Part shown: piece by piece, positions 16,421 through 25,523 of the stretch
How the letters are laid out: the number at the start of each line of letters is the position of its first letter
Numbering within the stretch: the first letter of the stretch is position 1
Source: Dyadobacter soli
GTDB lineage: Bacteria > Bacteroidota > Bacteroidia > Cytophagales > Spirosomataceae
Length of the DNA stretch: 64,000 bases
Assembly: GCF_900101885.1 (NCBI RefSeq)
Contig: NZ_FNAN01000020.1
Coordinates: 1 to 64,000, forward strand
Reading direction: 5' to 3'
Notes under the pieces: generated by a model
What the model saw: only the letters and a program-made list of their open reading frames with translations
Databases searched by the model: none
Told to the model about the DNA's origin: nothing
Program-made: the position numbers and the translations under genes

Positions 16421-19027
16421 TTACTCGCTGCGCAGACTTTTCACTGGGTTCATCAATGCAGCCCTGATACTCTGGAAGCTCACTGTGATCAGTGCTATGG
16501 AAGCGGCGAGTATTCCGGCCAGCACAAATACCCACCAGTCGATACTCGTTTGATAGGCGAAATCCTGCAACCATTTGTCCATAGCAAACCAGGCGATGGG
16601 CGACGCTACGACAATGGCAATGAGGATCAATTTTAAAAAATCCTGCGAAAGCAATGCAACAACGCCCGCGACTGTTGCGCCGAGCACTTTCCGCACGCCA
16701 ATTTCCTTGTTACGCTGCTCGGCCATAAAAGCCGACAAACCGTACAATCCCAGACAGGATATGAAAACTGCCAAACCAGCGAATAAATTGAATATATCAC
16801 CCATTTGCTTCTCGCTCCGGTACAAATTATCCAGGTCCTTATCCAGAAAACCGTATGTAAATGGATAAGCAGGGTTGAGCTGACGATTGATATTCTCTAA
16901 CGCAGCGATAGCCGCCTCGTTACTGCCCGCCTGGGTCCGTACAATCACAAAACCGCCCCATTTGTTAAGCCTGAGTACAAGCGGCTCTACCGCATATTGC
17001 AGGGATTTAAAATGAAAATCCTTCACTACCCCGATGATCCTCCCCTTCGTTTCACTGAACACAATATCCTGCCCTACCGCATTCGCGAGGTTCATTCCCA
17101 TGATCTGCATTGCTTTCTCATTGATGATGTAGCTGGAACTGTCTCCTGAAAACGCACGGGAAAAGCCCCGGCCGGCGAGCACCCTGGTTTTGAAAACAGA
17201 CACAAAGTTTTCGTCTACATCGAGCGAGGGAATAATTACTTCATTCCGCGCAACTTGTCCAGGCCATTCCAGATCCGTCGTGCCCGAAACAAGGGCAGTG
17301 GGCAGGTCAGAAATAATGGAAAAATTGGCAGTGAGGGGATCCTGCGACAATGCACCTTTCAGACTTTGCTTTTTTGCCCCGATCTCACCCGTCATTGGCA
17401 CGTAGAGCAGGTTGGATTTGTCGAAGCCCAGGTTCCGGTTTTTGATAAAATTCAGCTGTTTGTAAACCACTGCGGTTCCCACGAGCAGCACTATCGCTAC
17501 CACAAACTGGGCTACTACCAGTCCGTTGCGAAAGAAAAGATTGGCTCCTGCAACCCTGATTTTACCTTTCAATACTTTTACCGGCGCGAACCCCGAGAGA
17601 AACAATGCGGGATAGCTCCCGGAAATCAGGCCTGTCAAAACTGCAATTCCGGAAAGGCTTGCCCATAATTTACCGTCAAGTAAGTGAATGGTAAGTGCCT
17701 TTTCGGTCAGCATTTTAAATACAGGCAGCATCAGGACTACCATTCCTACGGCAATAAAAAGGGAGAGGAATGAAAAGATCAGCGACTCGCCCAGGAATTG
17801 GAGCACCAGCTGGTAACGTCCTGCGCCCACTACCTTACGCAGCCCTACTTCTTTCGCCCGGCGTTCCGAGCGCGCAGTAGCGAGGTTCATGAAGTTAATG
17901 CAGGCTACAACCAGGATAAAAATTGCAACAACAAAGAAAATATTGACATACTGAATGTTACCGTGCCCGGCCAGGTCAATTTGCAGGTCGGAATGCAAAT
18001 GAATGTCAGTCAAAGGTTGCAGCTGAAAACCGATTTTGAGTGTTTGTCCATGTGCCTTATAAATCTCAAACATCCGCGCGGTGAGCTTGTGCAACCCCGG
18101 CACCGACCTGTCCGCGTTTTCAGCTAGCTGGAAATAAGTATAAAAATTAAAATTCCCCCACGTATCTGTTTTTAGGTCGTTGTCGGTTCTGGCAAGGTTC
18201 GACATCGGGATGATAAAATCAAACTGCAAATGCGAATTGGCACGCGCATTGGCCAGCACACCCGCCACTTTGAGATTCTCGCCATTGTTTCTCCGGAGGA
18301 TTTTGCCCAGAGCATCCTCATTCCCGAAGTATTTTGCGGCCATTTCGTCCGTAATCAGCAGCGCGCCGGGATCGCTCAGCGCGGTGGCGGCATTCCCTTT
18401 GAGCAAGGGAAAAGAAAACACGCTTAGAAAATTAGAGTCGGCAAAGAAGACGCGCTTTTCTTCGAACTTCTTGTCGCCTGCTTCAAAAAGGCTGGTAACA
18501 GGCTTGCTCAGCCGCACACTTGCTTCAATTTGCGGCATTTGCTGCTGCAAGCCGCGCGCCAGGCCGGCCGGAGTCACAGCGGCTTTGAAATCACCTGCAT
18601 TGCAGGTGAGCCGGTAAAGCTGGCCGGCTTTTTCATGAAACCGGTCGTAGCTCAGCTCGTTTTGTACCCACAGCAGGATCAGGATACTGCACGCCATGCC
18701 AATGGAAAGCCCGGCGATGTTCAGACCCGAGTACACTTTCTGACGGACAATGTTCCGCCACGCGATCTTGAAGTAATTTTTCAGCATATCAGGATTCAGG
18801 GGAAATGGTTGATCGGATTCGGAGGCGTCTTGCCGCCGCCGGACAAACGGAGGCAGGACAGAAAAGACATTTAGCACGTAGCGCAGTAATGCCTGTGCTT
18901 TCCCGGATCGCCGGTACCAGTAAGCATAGAGCTCATCCAGGTCGCCTTCCGTTTCTTCCAGCGTATTGCCCGGATGCAGCAACCGAAGCACGTTCCTGGC
19001 CCAGCGGGGTGGTTGTGGGGCGATCAT
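16421..19027 (-). CDS. FtsX-like ABC transporter permease (MacB-type, 868 residues)
   Basis: A permease-prefix domain comes first (about 1-75, WARNVLRLLHPGN and EETEGDLDELYAYW), then NYFKIAWRNIVRQKVYSGLN, which begins the first MacB periplasmic-core unit with its membrane anchor. Two FtsX repeats follow (LVVACINFMNLATARSERRA KEVGLRKVVGA near 375-405, and FISCLGLYGLSAFMAEQR NKEIGVRKVLGA near 755-785). Each unit has a large periplasmic domain. The ATPase partner is not encoded nearby. Such permeases are common in Cytophagales and are linked to efflux or stress sensing. The start overlaps the PadR stop by four bases (ATGA), so the two are co-translated and PadR probably controls the pair. Confidence 0.93.
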   Translation of the reverse strand: MIAPQPPRWARNVLRLLHPGNTLEETEGDLDELYAYWYRRSGKAQALLRYVLNVFSVLPPFVRRRQDASESDQPFPLNPDMLKNYFKIAWRNIVRQKVYSGLNIAGLSIGMACSILILLWVQNELSYDRFHEKAGQLYRLTCNAGDFKAAVTPAGLARGLQQQMPQIEASVRLSKPVTSLFEAGDKKFEEKRVFFADSNFLSVFSFPLLKGNAATALSDPGALLITDEMAAKYFGNEDALGKILRRNNGENLKVAGVLANARANSHLQFDFIIPMSNLARTDNDLKTDTWGNFNFYTYFQLAENADRSVPGLHKLTARMFEIYKAHGQTLKIGFQLQPLTDIHLHSDLQIDLAGHGNIQYVNIFFVVAIFILVVACINFMNLATARSERRAKEVGLRKVVGAGRYQLVLQFLGESLIFSFLSLFIAVGMVVLMLPVFKMLTEKALTIHLLDGKLWASLSGIAVLTGLISGSYPALFLSGFAPVKVLKGKIRVAGANLFFRNGLVVAQFVVAIVLLVGTAVVYKQLNFIKNRNLGFDKSNLLYVPMTGEIGAKKQSLKGALSQDPLTANFSIISDLPTALVSGTTDLEWPGQVARNEVIIPSLDVDENFVSVFKTRVLAGRGFSRAFSGDSSSYIINEKAMQIMGMNLANAVGQDIVFSETKGRIIGVVKDFHFKSLQYAVEPLVLRLNKWGGFVIVRTQAGSNEAAIAALENINRQLNPAYPFTYGFLDKDLDNLYRSEKQMGDIFNLFAGLAVFISCLGLYGLSAFMAEQRNKEIGVRKVLGATVAGVVALLSQDFLKLILIAIVVASPIAWFAMDKWLQDFAYQTSIDWWVFVLAGILAASIALITVSFQSIRAALMNPVKSLRSE

Positions 19028-19362
19028 ATCGAGCTGAATTTGAATGTTTGATCAGGCAGCATTTCCCAGAGTTTGCTCCGAAGCTGCTGAATATCCCGCG
19101 CCGCGCCGCTTCCAAGGGCAGTAATTCTGAAAAGCCGCTTTCGCCTCCCTCCGCGCTCCATGGTCGCACCACCCAGTTCCGACTTCACGAAGCCTTTTTC
19201 TTCCAGGCGGATCAGCGTGTTGTGAATGGCGCCCAGCGTTACGATGCGGCCGGTATGCTGCTCTATCTCCTGACTAACAGTCATTCCGTAAGCCTGACCG
19301 TCGAGAATGGCTATCATCAGTAAAACGAGTTCTTCAAATTCTCCGAGATAGGTACGTCGCAT
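19024..19362 (-). CDS. PadR-family transcriptional regulator
   Basis: This 112-residue winged-helix protein has YLGEFEELVLLMIAILDGQA at its start, YGMTVSQEIEQHTGRIVTLG as the DNA-binding helices, and AIHNTLIRLEEKGFVKSE with RRKRLFRITALGSGA as the wing. This is the standard PadR pattern. It is the first gene of a two-gene unit with the FtsX permease, and such pairs are usually self-regulated. A ligand cannot be predicted. Confidence 0.93.
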   Translation of the reverse strand: MRRTYLGEFEELVLLMIAILDGQAYGMTVSQEIEQHTGRIVTLGAIHNTLIRLEEKGFVKSELGGATMERGGRRKRLFRITALGSGAARDIQQLRSKLWEMLPDQTFKFSSI

Positions 19363-19939
19363 CGGCTCGTCGCATTAGTTTATATTTTTTAGTACAAATG
19401 CGTGCCAATATAAAAAAGGGCTAGCATAGGCACTAAGGGCACTTTTTAGAAGGAATCAGATTAGAAATTCCGTTCGCAAAAGGACGTAGGTGTTCGTTAT
19501 CGGACATTGCTACAATCGCCGGCAACCATTCTCCGTAAATATCAGCGTAAGTGTCATTATGAGATTCCTGTTCCGCATGCACCCATGTTGCCTATGCCGT
19601 GATTTGTAGTCCGACAAGCTCAAATAAATCTGTCTTACAGGCAAAAATATCTGATGTGGTCGTCTCAAATAACCTGGGAAATATGTGACAATAGCAATAC
19701 AGATGCTTTAAATTAGTTGATGGGTGAACTGTTGAGCGCCAATATATTAAGTTAGCCTTATCGTTGTCCCATCAACCTATGAGTTCCAAGGTTGACATCT
19801 TTCTAGCCGACACTGCGTAACGGTAGATTCTAGGAATGGAGTATATAGTTCATCATACTACTTCAACGGCCCATATAAAGCATTATCACCGTGATTTGGA
19901 CGCGGAATGTTGGTTTAAGTTGGTTCCTGTTGTATTGTT
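19363..19939. other. Gene-free stretch containing repeat copy B
   Basis: It holds the promoter region of the PadR unit and the second copy of the dispersed repeat (19662-19777). No coding sequence was recognised. Confidence 0.5.
19662..19777 (+). repeat. Dispersed 116-bp intergenic repeat, copy B
   Basis: GTCTCAAATAACCTGGGAAA begins the copy. TGTGACA follows, then the left arm GTTGATGGGTGAAC (19716-19729) and the right arm GTTGTCCCATCAACC (19763-19777). The arms contain a perfect 9-bp inverted repeat (GTTGATGGG/CCCATCAAC). This is the best-paired copy of the four. Confidence 0.65.
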
Positions 19940-20342
19940 TAATTGACCTGAGGGCATTGGGAGAGGTGGAAAAGCCCAAGGCGGTCGCGGTAAATGTTGC
20001 AAGAATGGATGAAGCAGTGCAAGCAGATGGAGGCAAATCGAAACAAATTCCGTAACGACAATAGCGAGTGTTGCCGGAGGTTGGACAGGGGCAGCCATAG
20101 GTGCATAGTTGTAAAATTGAAGTTTTGGACATCGCATTCTGGGAATCTCCGAAGCAAGGACCCAAAACGATTTGTCTGCTGGTTTCGCTAACAGCGCTAA
20201 TTTTGTCGACGCAATTCCTGCGTTACAAAAGGCACTCCGGCACATCATGATGATGAACATGTTGACGATGGATGGACGGAAAGACAATATGACCAATCTT
20301 TATGAGGATTGTCACAAACTTGTACATGGCGATAGTCAATAA
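19940..20342 (+). pseudogene. Possible polymorphic-toxin C-terminus, frameshifted
   Basis: Three coding-like pieces lie in order in different frames: LRALGEVEKPKAVAVNVARM followed by DEAVQADGGKSKQI, then SVTTIASVAGGWTGAAIGA, then SAGFANSANFVDAIPALQKA with NLYEDCHKLVHGDSQ ending at TAA 20340-20342. The Gly/Ala-rich middle resembles the glycine-zipper segment of Rhs-type effector C-termini. The end lies 11 bases before the DUF4262 gene, as expected for a toxin followed by its immunity gene. The toxin identity is inferred from resemblance and position. Confidence 0.4.
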
Positions 20343-20353
20343 CAATACAACAC

Positions 20354-21088
20354 ATGGTAGATAGAGCAGCACTTATTAAAGCTATTCAAGCTAATATTGA
20401 GAATTACGGATACCACGTGACAGTAGTTACCGGTTTAAATTTACCGAGATTCTCATACACCATAGGTTGCAAAGAAAATTTCGGTTTAGAAATTATTTTT
20501 GCTGGTGGTGAATATTATTCAGAGAACGATATTAGAGTTATTACCATTAAAATAGTAGACGAGCTTGAAAAACGGAAGGATTGGAAGACGGTAAACGTAG
20601 AGCTTGGCTTGTTGGGTTCTTTCTCACTTTCGAGCGTTGATAAGTCTTGGAGTAGGTTGGTTGCGTTAGGAGCATATGACTTTTACGATCAGGATGATAT
20701 TCAATTTGTTCAAATTTTGCCCGATAAAGAGCATATTACTATGGATATTCCCGATATGTCTATGAAGTTCGATTCTTGTTTTAACCCAGTTTGGCAGTGG
20801 TTAATTCGAAATTGGGACTATTCTGTTCCTCGTAACTCTACTGCCGTAACTAACCTGAAGGTCCTCCGCGGAGAAAAAGCTACCGAAGCTATGAGGTGGG
20901 AAGTAGATCAATGGGAGATATTTTCAGGTGCTGGCCCAGATGTTCCGAAAGAGGATCTTCGCGTAGTGCCACTGGGAGTGTTATTGGGTATTGATCAATC
21001 TCTCGAACAAACGATTCACTTACAAGTTGGAACTGGGTTATGGCGTGATCCCGTTCATCTTGTTTGGAATTCTTGGACCCAAACTTAG
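20354..21088 (+). CDS. DUF4262 domain protein
   Basis: This 244-residue protein starts at ATG 20354. The family motif is near the N-terminus: YHVTVVTGLNLPRFSYTIGC, then FGLEIIFAGGEYYSEND, where typical DUF4262 members have a GxxxxFxYTxGL pattern. The second half (about 130-244) carries PVWQWLIRNWDYSVPRNSTA and LGVLLGIDQSLEQ and is less conserved. It has no signal peptide or membrane segment, so it is cytoplasmic. It follows a toxin-like remnant directly, which suggests, without proof, an orphan immunity role. Confidence 0.82.
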   Translation: MVDRAALIKAIQANIENYGYHVTVVTGLNLPRFSYTIGCKENFGLEIIFAGGEYYSENDIRVITIKIVDELEKRKDWKTVNVELGLLGSFSLSSVDKSWSRLVALGAYDFYDQDDIQFVQILPDKEHITMDIPDMSMKFDSCFNPVWQWLIRNWDYSVPRNSTAVTNLKVLRGEKATEAMRWEVDQWEIFSGAGPDVPKEDLRVVPLGVLLGIDQSLEQTIHLQVGTGLWRDPVHLVWNSWTQT

Positions 21089-21600
21089 CGCATTATGCAA
21101 GATTGTACCTGAACAGCGCTAGCCAAACTAGGATCCGGCCTTACTGACTTTCGATTTGGTAAGAATGAGATAATGGAAGTCAACAATTCTGGATTTCTCA
21201 CGTATTTCCTTTCATCCAAAGGGGTTCTTATTAGCGCCTGATGCGTCGGACTTCACCCAGTGAGAGTTCTTGCTTGAAGCATTTCTCCCGACGGCTGGCA
21301 GCTGCATTCCAGGCTTGTCTTAATAGATCAAACAATTTCGTCAGCTGTTCCATACCTGTGTGAACGGGTAGCGACGGATCAGCTTTTCAGTTGTTTGATA
21401 CCAGATTTCCCGAAAAACAATTCCATTGTCTTGTCAAAGCATCTAGCTATTTCTACATTCCCTATATACTCACTTAGACAGATTTAATTATGCGGAATAT
21501 TTATCTTCTACTATTTTTTGTCTCACATCTAAATGAGTGAATCTACAAATAGTATTCCCTATTTTGCAGGAACTTTATTTTAAACCGTTAGCACTATTTT
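21089..21600. other. Gene-free stretch
   Basis: A 40-codon frame at 21231-21353 (-) starts MEQLTKLFDLLRQAWNAAAS and ends EVRRIRR. It is basic and looks like a fragment of a larger gene, but no family is recognised. Nothing else was found. Confidence 0.4.
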
Positions 21601-22179
21601 ATGACTTCCATCCCCAAGTTTCAAAATCGGGTAAAATGGTTAGCCAGTTCTGTAACAATCGCATTTTTATCGTCTTTAGCCCAAATAGCTGACGTGCAGG
21701 AGGAATACAGGCTATATTTACTAATTTTTGAAATACTTGCCTTGACACTAGCTGCCGGCATTCTGATAGTCGTGGCAGTAGATGGATGGTATCTGAAAAC
21801 TTGGCCTTCGGGCATCCCCATGGCATTATTGGTCATATCCACAATTTCTTACATAGCATTGATTTGTTGGTTCAATGGGTATTTGTTTAAAAGAAGCGTT
21901 ATAAATGCCGTGTTTCTGGATGATTTCAGCAGCATGCGTCTACGGCTTTTCGAAGATGGTAAATATGTCTTAATCGATGATTGGATGTTCGGCACTAATA
22001 GATATACAGGTCACTATTCATGGAACGGAGACACCATCAAGCTACCGTATCCGCCAATTCCCGGACGAGATTTTATCGCTTTAAAGATGCTGGTCGACAG
22101 AAAAGCGCGGCGGATATACTTCAGACGCAAGATAGACGGTAGCTATGAAAGAGGATTCTACTACTTCGAAATTGATTAG
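21601..22179 (+). CDS. Small membrane protein, uncharacterised
   Basis: This 192-residue protein has three probable membrane segments in the first half: VTIAFLSSLAQIADV is doubtful, while LLIFEILALTLAAGILIVVA and MALLVISTISYIALICWF are clear. The remaining ~100 residues are soluble and beta-rich (RLRLFEDGKYVLIDDWMFG, YTGHYSWNGDTIKLPYPP, RRIYFRRKIDGSYERG). The soluble part resembles small sensing domains but no family is assigned. It stands alone between unrelated orphan genes and is followed 82 bases later by repeat copy C. A membrane-bound immunity protein is one possibility, without direct evidence. Confidence 0.7.
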   Translation: MTSIPKFQNRVKWLASSVTIAFLSSLAQIADVQEEYRLYLLIFEILALTLAAGILIVVAVDGWYLKTWPSGIPMALLVISTISYIALICWFNGYLFKRSVINAVFLDDFSSMRLRLFEDGKYVLIDDWMFGTNRYTGHYSWNGDTIKLPYPPIPGRDFIALKMLVDRKARRIYFRRKIDGSYERGFYYFEID

Positions 22180-22260
22180 GTACAGCATTGATGCACTCTC
22201 AAAACCTCGAAAGCTCCGGAATAGGTGGTTATGCCTTGCCACTAGTCATTGTCTAAGATT

Positions 22261-22378
22261 GTCTCGCAAAACCTGGGGGAAATGTGTGACAGTAGTTGTT
22301 GAGATGCTAGGAAGCGGTTGACAGGTGAACAGTCTATCAGCGGTGCTTGATCCTAACTGAACGGTTGTCCCCTCAACC
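22261..22378 (+). repeat. Dispersed 118-bp intergenic repeat, copy C
   Basis: GTCTCGCAAAACCTGGGGGA begins the copy. TGTGTGACAG follows, then the left arm CGGTTGACAGGTGAAC (22315-22330) and the right arm GGTTGTCCCCTCAACCG. The outermost bases of the stem are CGGTTGA/TCAACCG. Here both sides carry G-C where copy D has A-T, a compensatory change that supports a folded structure. Confidence 0.6.
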
Positions 22379-22781
22379 GGTACCGCGGATCGTCATTCGT
22401 AGGCCTGTGTTCTCGCTTGCTGACCAGCATCTATAGGGTTAATCTTACCTGAATAGCCTGGGGAAGACGATATTGGGCTGATCTGCCGGAGCGTTGCCCG
22501 GGACAATGGGCCAGCGGGCTCGGATTACGCGCGGAAATGGCTGGAATAGGACATGGCAGAAAATGCGATGGAGCTGGCCGGGTACCGGCAGCAGTTGCGT
22601 AGGTAGGGGCTGGATACTGGGAAAGATAGGTCACTTAATATTGGATTATAGGAGGGCTGATTAGTACGCATGGTTCACTCAGGTATAACTCGTTGAAATT
22701 CAGAATAATGAATGATATCTTTTCTGAATTTCAACCGATCAACGGGTTAATAACCTGTGCACGATTTATTACATACGGAGA
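22379..22781. other. Gene-free stretch with degraded coding sequence
   Basis: Near 22495-22640 (+) the frame SDYARKWLE, stop, DMAENAMELAGYRQQLRR, stop, GLDTGKDRS looks like an old gene with in-frame stops. The family is unknown. The stretch ends with the inverted repeat at 22692-22735. Confidence 0.4.
22692..22735 (-). terminator. 13-bp inverted repeat downstream of the outer-membrane protein gene
   Basis: GTTGAAATTCAGA (22692-22704) pairs perfectly with TCTGAATTTCAAC (22723-22735) around an 18-base loop, 47 bases beyond the stop of the minus-strand gene at 22782. No clear U-run follows, so the terminator role is probable rather than certain. Confidence 0.5.
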
Positions 22782-23411
22782 TTAAAAGCGTTTTCCAATT
22801 GACAGTAAAAATTGTGGAAATAAAACATCGCCATTAGTGTCCAATTGAAGGCCCGTTGTCGCACCGATGACCCAATTGTTTTTAAAATTATGTCTGGCAA
22901 ATATTTGTAAGGTTCCTCCAGCTGACACTGTCCGTTGCGGTTCTGTGTTTCGATTAATTCTTAACGGCAACGGATATCCTGTAAGTGCGGGAAAAAGAAC
23001 TTCCCTGTCATCCGCTAAGGACGAGGATTGGAAGCGCGCTACTACTCCAGCCTTACCGCCTATTTCAAATTTGTTTGTTCTTAAAAAGTAATATCCTACT
23101 TTTCCTACAACCTGTACGGCTGCAATAGTGTATCTATACGACAAATCCTGTTCTGGTAAATTGTCCGGTTTTACTTTCAAAATGTCAGCACCATCATGTA
23201 TAGTAGTGGCCAATTCGGTTGACCATAAAAACCTTTGGTTAAATATTCTTTCATATTCCATACCTATCATCAAGCCATATCTGTCTCCTGTACCAAGTTT
23301 TGCCAGTCCAATATAACTACTAAAAAATTGATTAGGAATCGATTGAATTCTTTGGGCAAACGATGAATTTATAATGAATAGGCAAACGAAAATTATTTGT
23401 ATTTTTCTCAT
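22782..23411 (-). CDS. Outer-membrane beta-barrel protein, uncharacterised
   Basis: This 209-residue protein has a clear signal peptide (MRKIQIIFVCLFIINSSFAQ, cut after SFAQ). The mature part alternates amphipathic strands (GLMIGMEYERIFNQRFLW, AAVQVVGKVGYYFL, FEIGGKAGVVARFQ, WVIGATTGLQLD) and ends in FLLSIGKRF, a terminal Phe as in many outer-membrane barrels. The size suggests an 8-strand barrel. It is in the same orientation as the lipoprotein gene 59 bases upstream and may be co-transcribed with it. Function unknown. Confidence 0.7.
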   Translation of the reverse strand: MRKIQIIFVCLFIINSSFAQRIQSIPNQFFSSYIGLAKLGTGDRYGLMIGMEYERIFNQRFLWSTELATTIHDGADILKVKPDNLPEQDLSYRYTIAAVQVVGKVGYYFLRTNKFEIGGKAGVVARFQSSSLADDREVLFPALTGYPLPLRINRNTEPQRTVSAGGTLQIFARHNFKNNWVIGATTGLQLDTNGDVLFPQFLLSIGKRF

Positions 23412-23470
23412 ATGGTCATTTTACTGTCGGGACTGGAAATAGGATCCGGTCCCAACAATATATACATTGA

Positions 23471-24586
23471 TTAAAATCTCCTTTTGAAATTCATGAAACT
23501 TATTTGATATACCTGAGTTGCTGGATCAGTAAACTGAACCATTGAAAGTCCAAAGTTATTGTCATCAGCCCCATGGTTAACAGTGTAGGATATCGCAGGG
23601 AGTCCATTGGAAGATGGGACCGAAACTGTAGTAGAGGATGTCCCTCCACCATCTCGTTCCCACCAGTTCTCGATCGTATAGTTGCCCCAATTACTAGTAT
23701 TCCAGTTGCCGGCCGAGTGTCCAATTTCGTGCCATACCTGATTTCTGAAGTTCTTCCGTTTAAGTTTTCCGAAATCTCGATTTGAAATCTCCACGTTGCT
23801 TGCGTTGCGAATTATTACCTTAAACTCTAGTTTTCCAGACGTCCAGTGCTCAATTGCATTTAAGTCAGTTACTTGAATGATACCGGCATATTCTGCACCA
23901 CCATTAGTGCGAGCTCCGTACTGTTCAACATTTTCGTCGGTTCCAATTACAAAAACGTCATTTTCCCAAGCATAGTCCTCGTCCACCTTTTGAACAAAAA
24001 ACCAAACACCGCTATGCGGAGATTGAACCATATATCCATTTAATGCAAGCGGTGGAGTATCAGGGAGGTACCCAGATGAAGTTCGGCCGCCAGCATCTGC
24101 CCCAGCAGTAATTGCGTCTGCTTGAAGTACGGCGAGAGGTTCTGATGTTACTACGTCTGATACTCTTGCCGTAGGGTTCTCAACCATATTCTCTTCTATT
24201 GTTTCAGCTCGCGGATAGAAAATGAGCGGTTCATTGTTGTGAACTAGCGGTTTTATTTGCTTGACCAGTGTCTGGAGCCGTTGCATAGAGGCTTTATATT
24301 TTTCTTGGTCTTTATAGTTTGAGATAATATCTATAATGTAAACATTATAATCGCCATGCTTCTGTTTTAAGCATTCTTCTAATACAAACTGTCTGAATTG
24401 AGGTTCTTTGGCTAATGACAAAACTTCAACCATGACCTTTAGTTGGAGTTCCCTCAATGGGCTATTAACAACGTCAAGTGGAGTGTCATCCGTTTTTTGA
24501 GTCAAGGGCAGTTCATTCTGGCAACCTGTAAATAGTAATCCCAAAAAGAAGGCCGCAATCGGCAAAGGCCTTAAAATTTTTAGCAT
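23471..24586 (-). CDS. Exported lipoprotein, uncharacterised (371 residues)
   Basis: The start at ATG 24586 gives a lipoprotein signal (MLKILRPLPIAAFFLGLLF, then TGC as lipobox); a frame 13 codons longer exists. After a helical N-terminal half (LREL, VMVEVLSLAKEPQFRQFVLE) comes a beta-rich C-terminal half with GYMVQSPHSGVWFFVQKV and NAIEHWTSGKLEFKVIIR. QVWHEIGHSAGNW contains an HExxH pattern but lacks other metalloprotease context, so no enzyme is assigned. It is likely exported and surface- or periplasm-anchored. A fragment of a second copy lies at 16244-16343, which shows that this gene family was once duplicated in the region. Confidence 0.75.
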   Translation of the reverse strand: MLKILRPLPIAAFFLGLLFTGCQNELPLTQKTDDTPLDVVNSPLRELQLKVMVEVLSLAKEPQFRQFVLEECLKQKHGDYNVYIIDIISNYKDQEKYKASMQRLQTLVKQIKPLVHNNEPLIFYPRAETIEENMVENPTARVSDVVTSEPLAVLQADAITAGADAGGRTSSGYLPDTPPLALNGYMVQSPHSGVWFFVQKVDEDYAWENDVFVIGTDENVEQYGARTNGGAEYAGIIQVTDLNAIEHWTSGKLEFKVIIRNASNVEISNRDFGKLKRKNFRNQVWHEIGHSAGNWNTSNWGNYTIENWWERDGGGTSSTTVSVPSSNGLPAISYTVNHGADDNNFGLSMVQFTDPATQVYQISFMNFKRRF

Positions 24587-25013
24587 AGTTTTGTTAATTG
24601 AGGTGAGAATAAATGAAACCTTCACAATATAAACACTTCTTATTAACTAAGAATTAATTTATTTCATATAGTAGAATTTATTCGTATAAATGTTATTGAT
24701 TGGTCACAAGAATGAAGCGAGAAAGACATTGACCATCAATATTTAAAAAATCCAACCCCTTTCTTTTTATCAGGCGAATGTGAAAACAGGACAGAAGCGG
24801 GAATATGCCGGAGGCCCCGTTTAGATAACTCATTTTAAATGAGAAAACATAGAACAAGCCCTCGCAGGGGATTTTGGCCAAGTTCTTCGATTTGTGCAAG
24901 GAGACGGGACTTTTATAATTGTGGAAAAGTGTTTATAGCTACATTTGCCCCGGTGGTAGACGAGCCAATCAGGCAGGATATGCATCCCAATAGATTTTGA
25001 GAATAACTGTATT
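24587..25013. other. Divergent intergenic stretch
   Basis: AT-rich sequence between the divergent genes at 24586 (-) and 25014 (+), which must hold both promoters. No convincing -7/-33 pair, RNA structure or coding sequence was recognised. Confidence 0.4.
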
Positions 25014-25436
25014 ATGAAAACACTTATTTCCGCTTTTTTCCTGCTCATCGCGCTTCTACATTTCGGTTGCTCAGAAGATGCTGATCCAGTTGAAGTGCAG
25101 TTGCCTATATCTGGGAAATGGCTATACAAGGACAACATAGAACCTGGGTGTGATTCACTCATTGGCAGTATAATCGAAATTAAAGGTACGAGCGCCAGAA
25201 TTGTCTCGGTTCCTCCAAATCCCTCTGAATTTAAAACTGGGGACACATTATTTTCGGATATAAAAGCTGATCACACCCAATTTTTGGGTACGGGTTATAT
25301 TTTAACCCCAGTCGGATGGCGTAAAAGCGAGGCTATCGTAGTCAGAATTATATTCAGTGGTAGCGGGCAGGAAATGCATATAATCTATTCCGGCACCGAT
25401 TGTAATGCAAAACAGCATTGGGTTAAAGAGCCTTAG
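25014..25436 (+). CDS. Small lipoprotein, uncharacterised
   Basis: This 140-residue protein has the signal and lipobox MKTLISAFFLLIALLHFGCS, with Cys19 as the lipidation site. The mature part is short and beta-rich (ISGKWLYKDNIEPGCDSLIG and SEAIVVRIIFSGSGQEMHII) with two further cysteines that could pair. The size and strand pattern resemble lipocalin-like small lipoproteins of Bacteroidota, but this is not certain. It stands alone, and a weak hairpin (TAAGTGGTATACTTA) follows the stop. Confidence 0.75.
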   Translation: MKTLISAFFLLIALLHFGCSEDADPVEVQLPISGKWLYKDNIEPGCDSLIGSIIEIKGTSARIVSVPPNPSEFKTGDTLFSDIKADHTQFLGTGYILTPVGWRKSEAIVVRIIFSGSGQEMHIIYSGTDCNAKQHWVKEP

Positions 25437-25523
25437 GATGTAAGTGGTATACTTACAGTTCTTTACAGGGACATTCGCCAATTTTGCTGATCGCTCGTTC
25501 GGCCAAACATCTATGGATTTTGG

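Noticed and set aside
19886-20296. A 136-codon minus-strand frame as a gene
   Set aside because: It is antisense to the toxin-like remnant and has no likeness to any family. The plus-strand pieces make better sense.
23471-24586. Zinc metalloprotease call for the lipoprotein because of HEIGH
   Set aside because: Only the five-residue pattern is present, in a beta-rich, Trp-rich context without a third ligand, Met-turn or propeptide. The motif may be chance.
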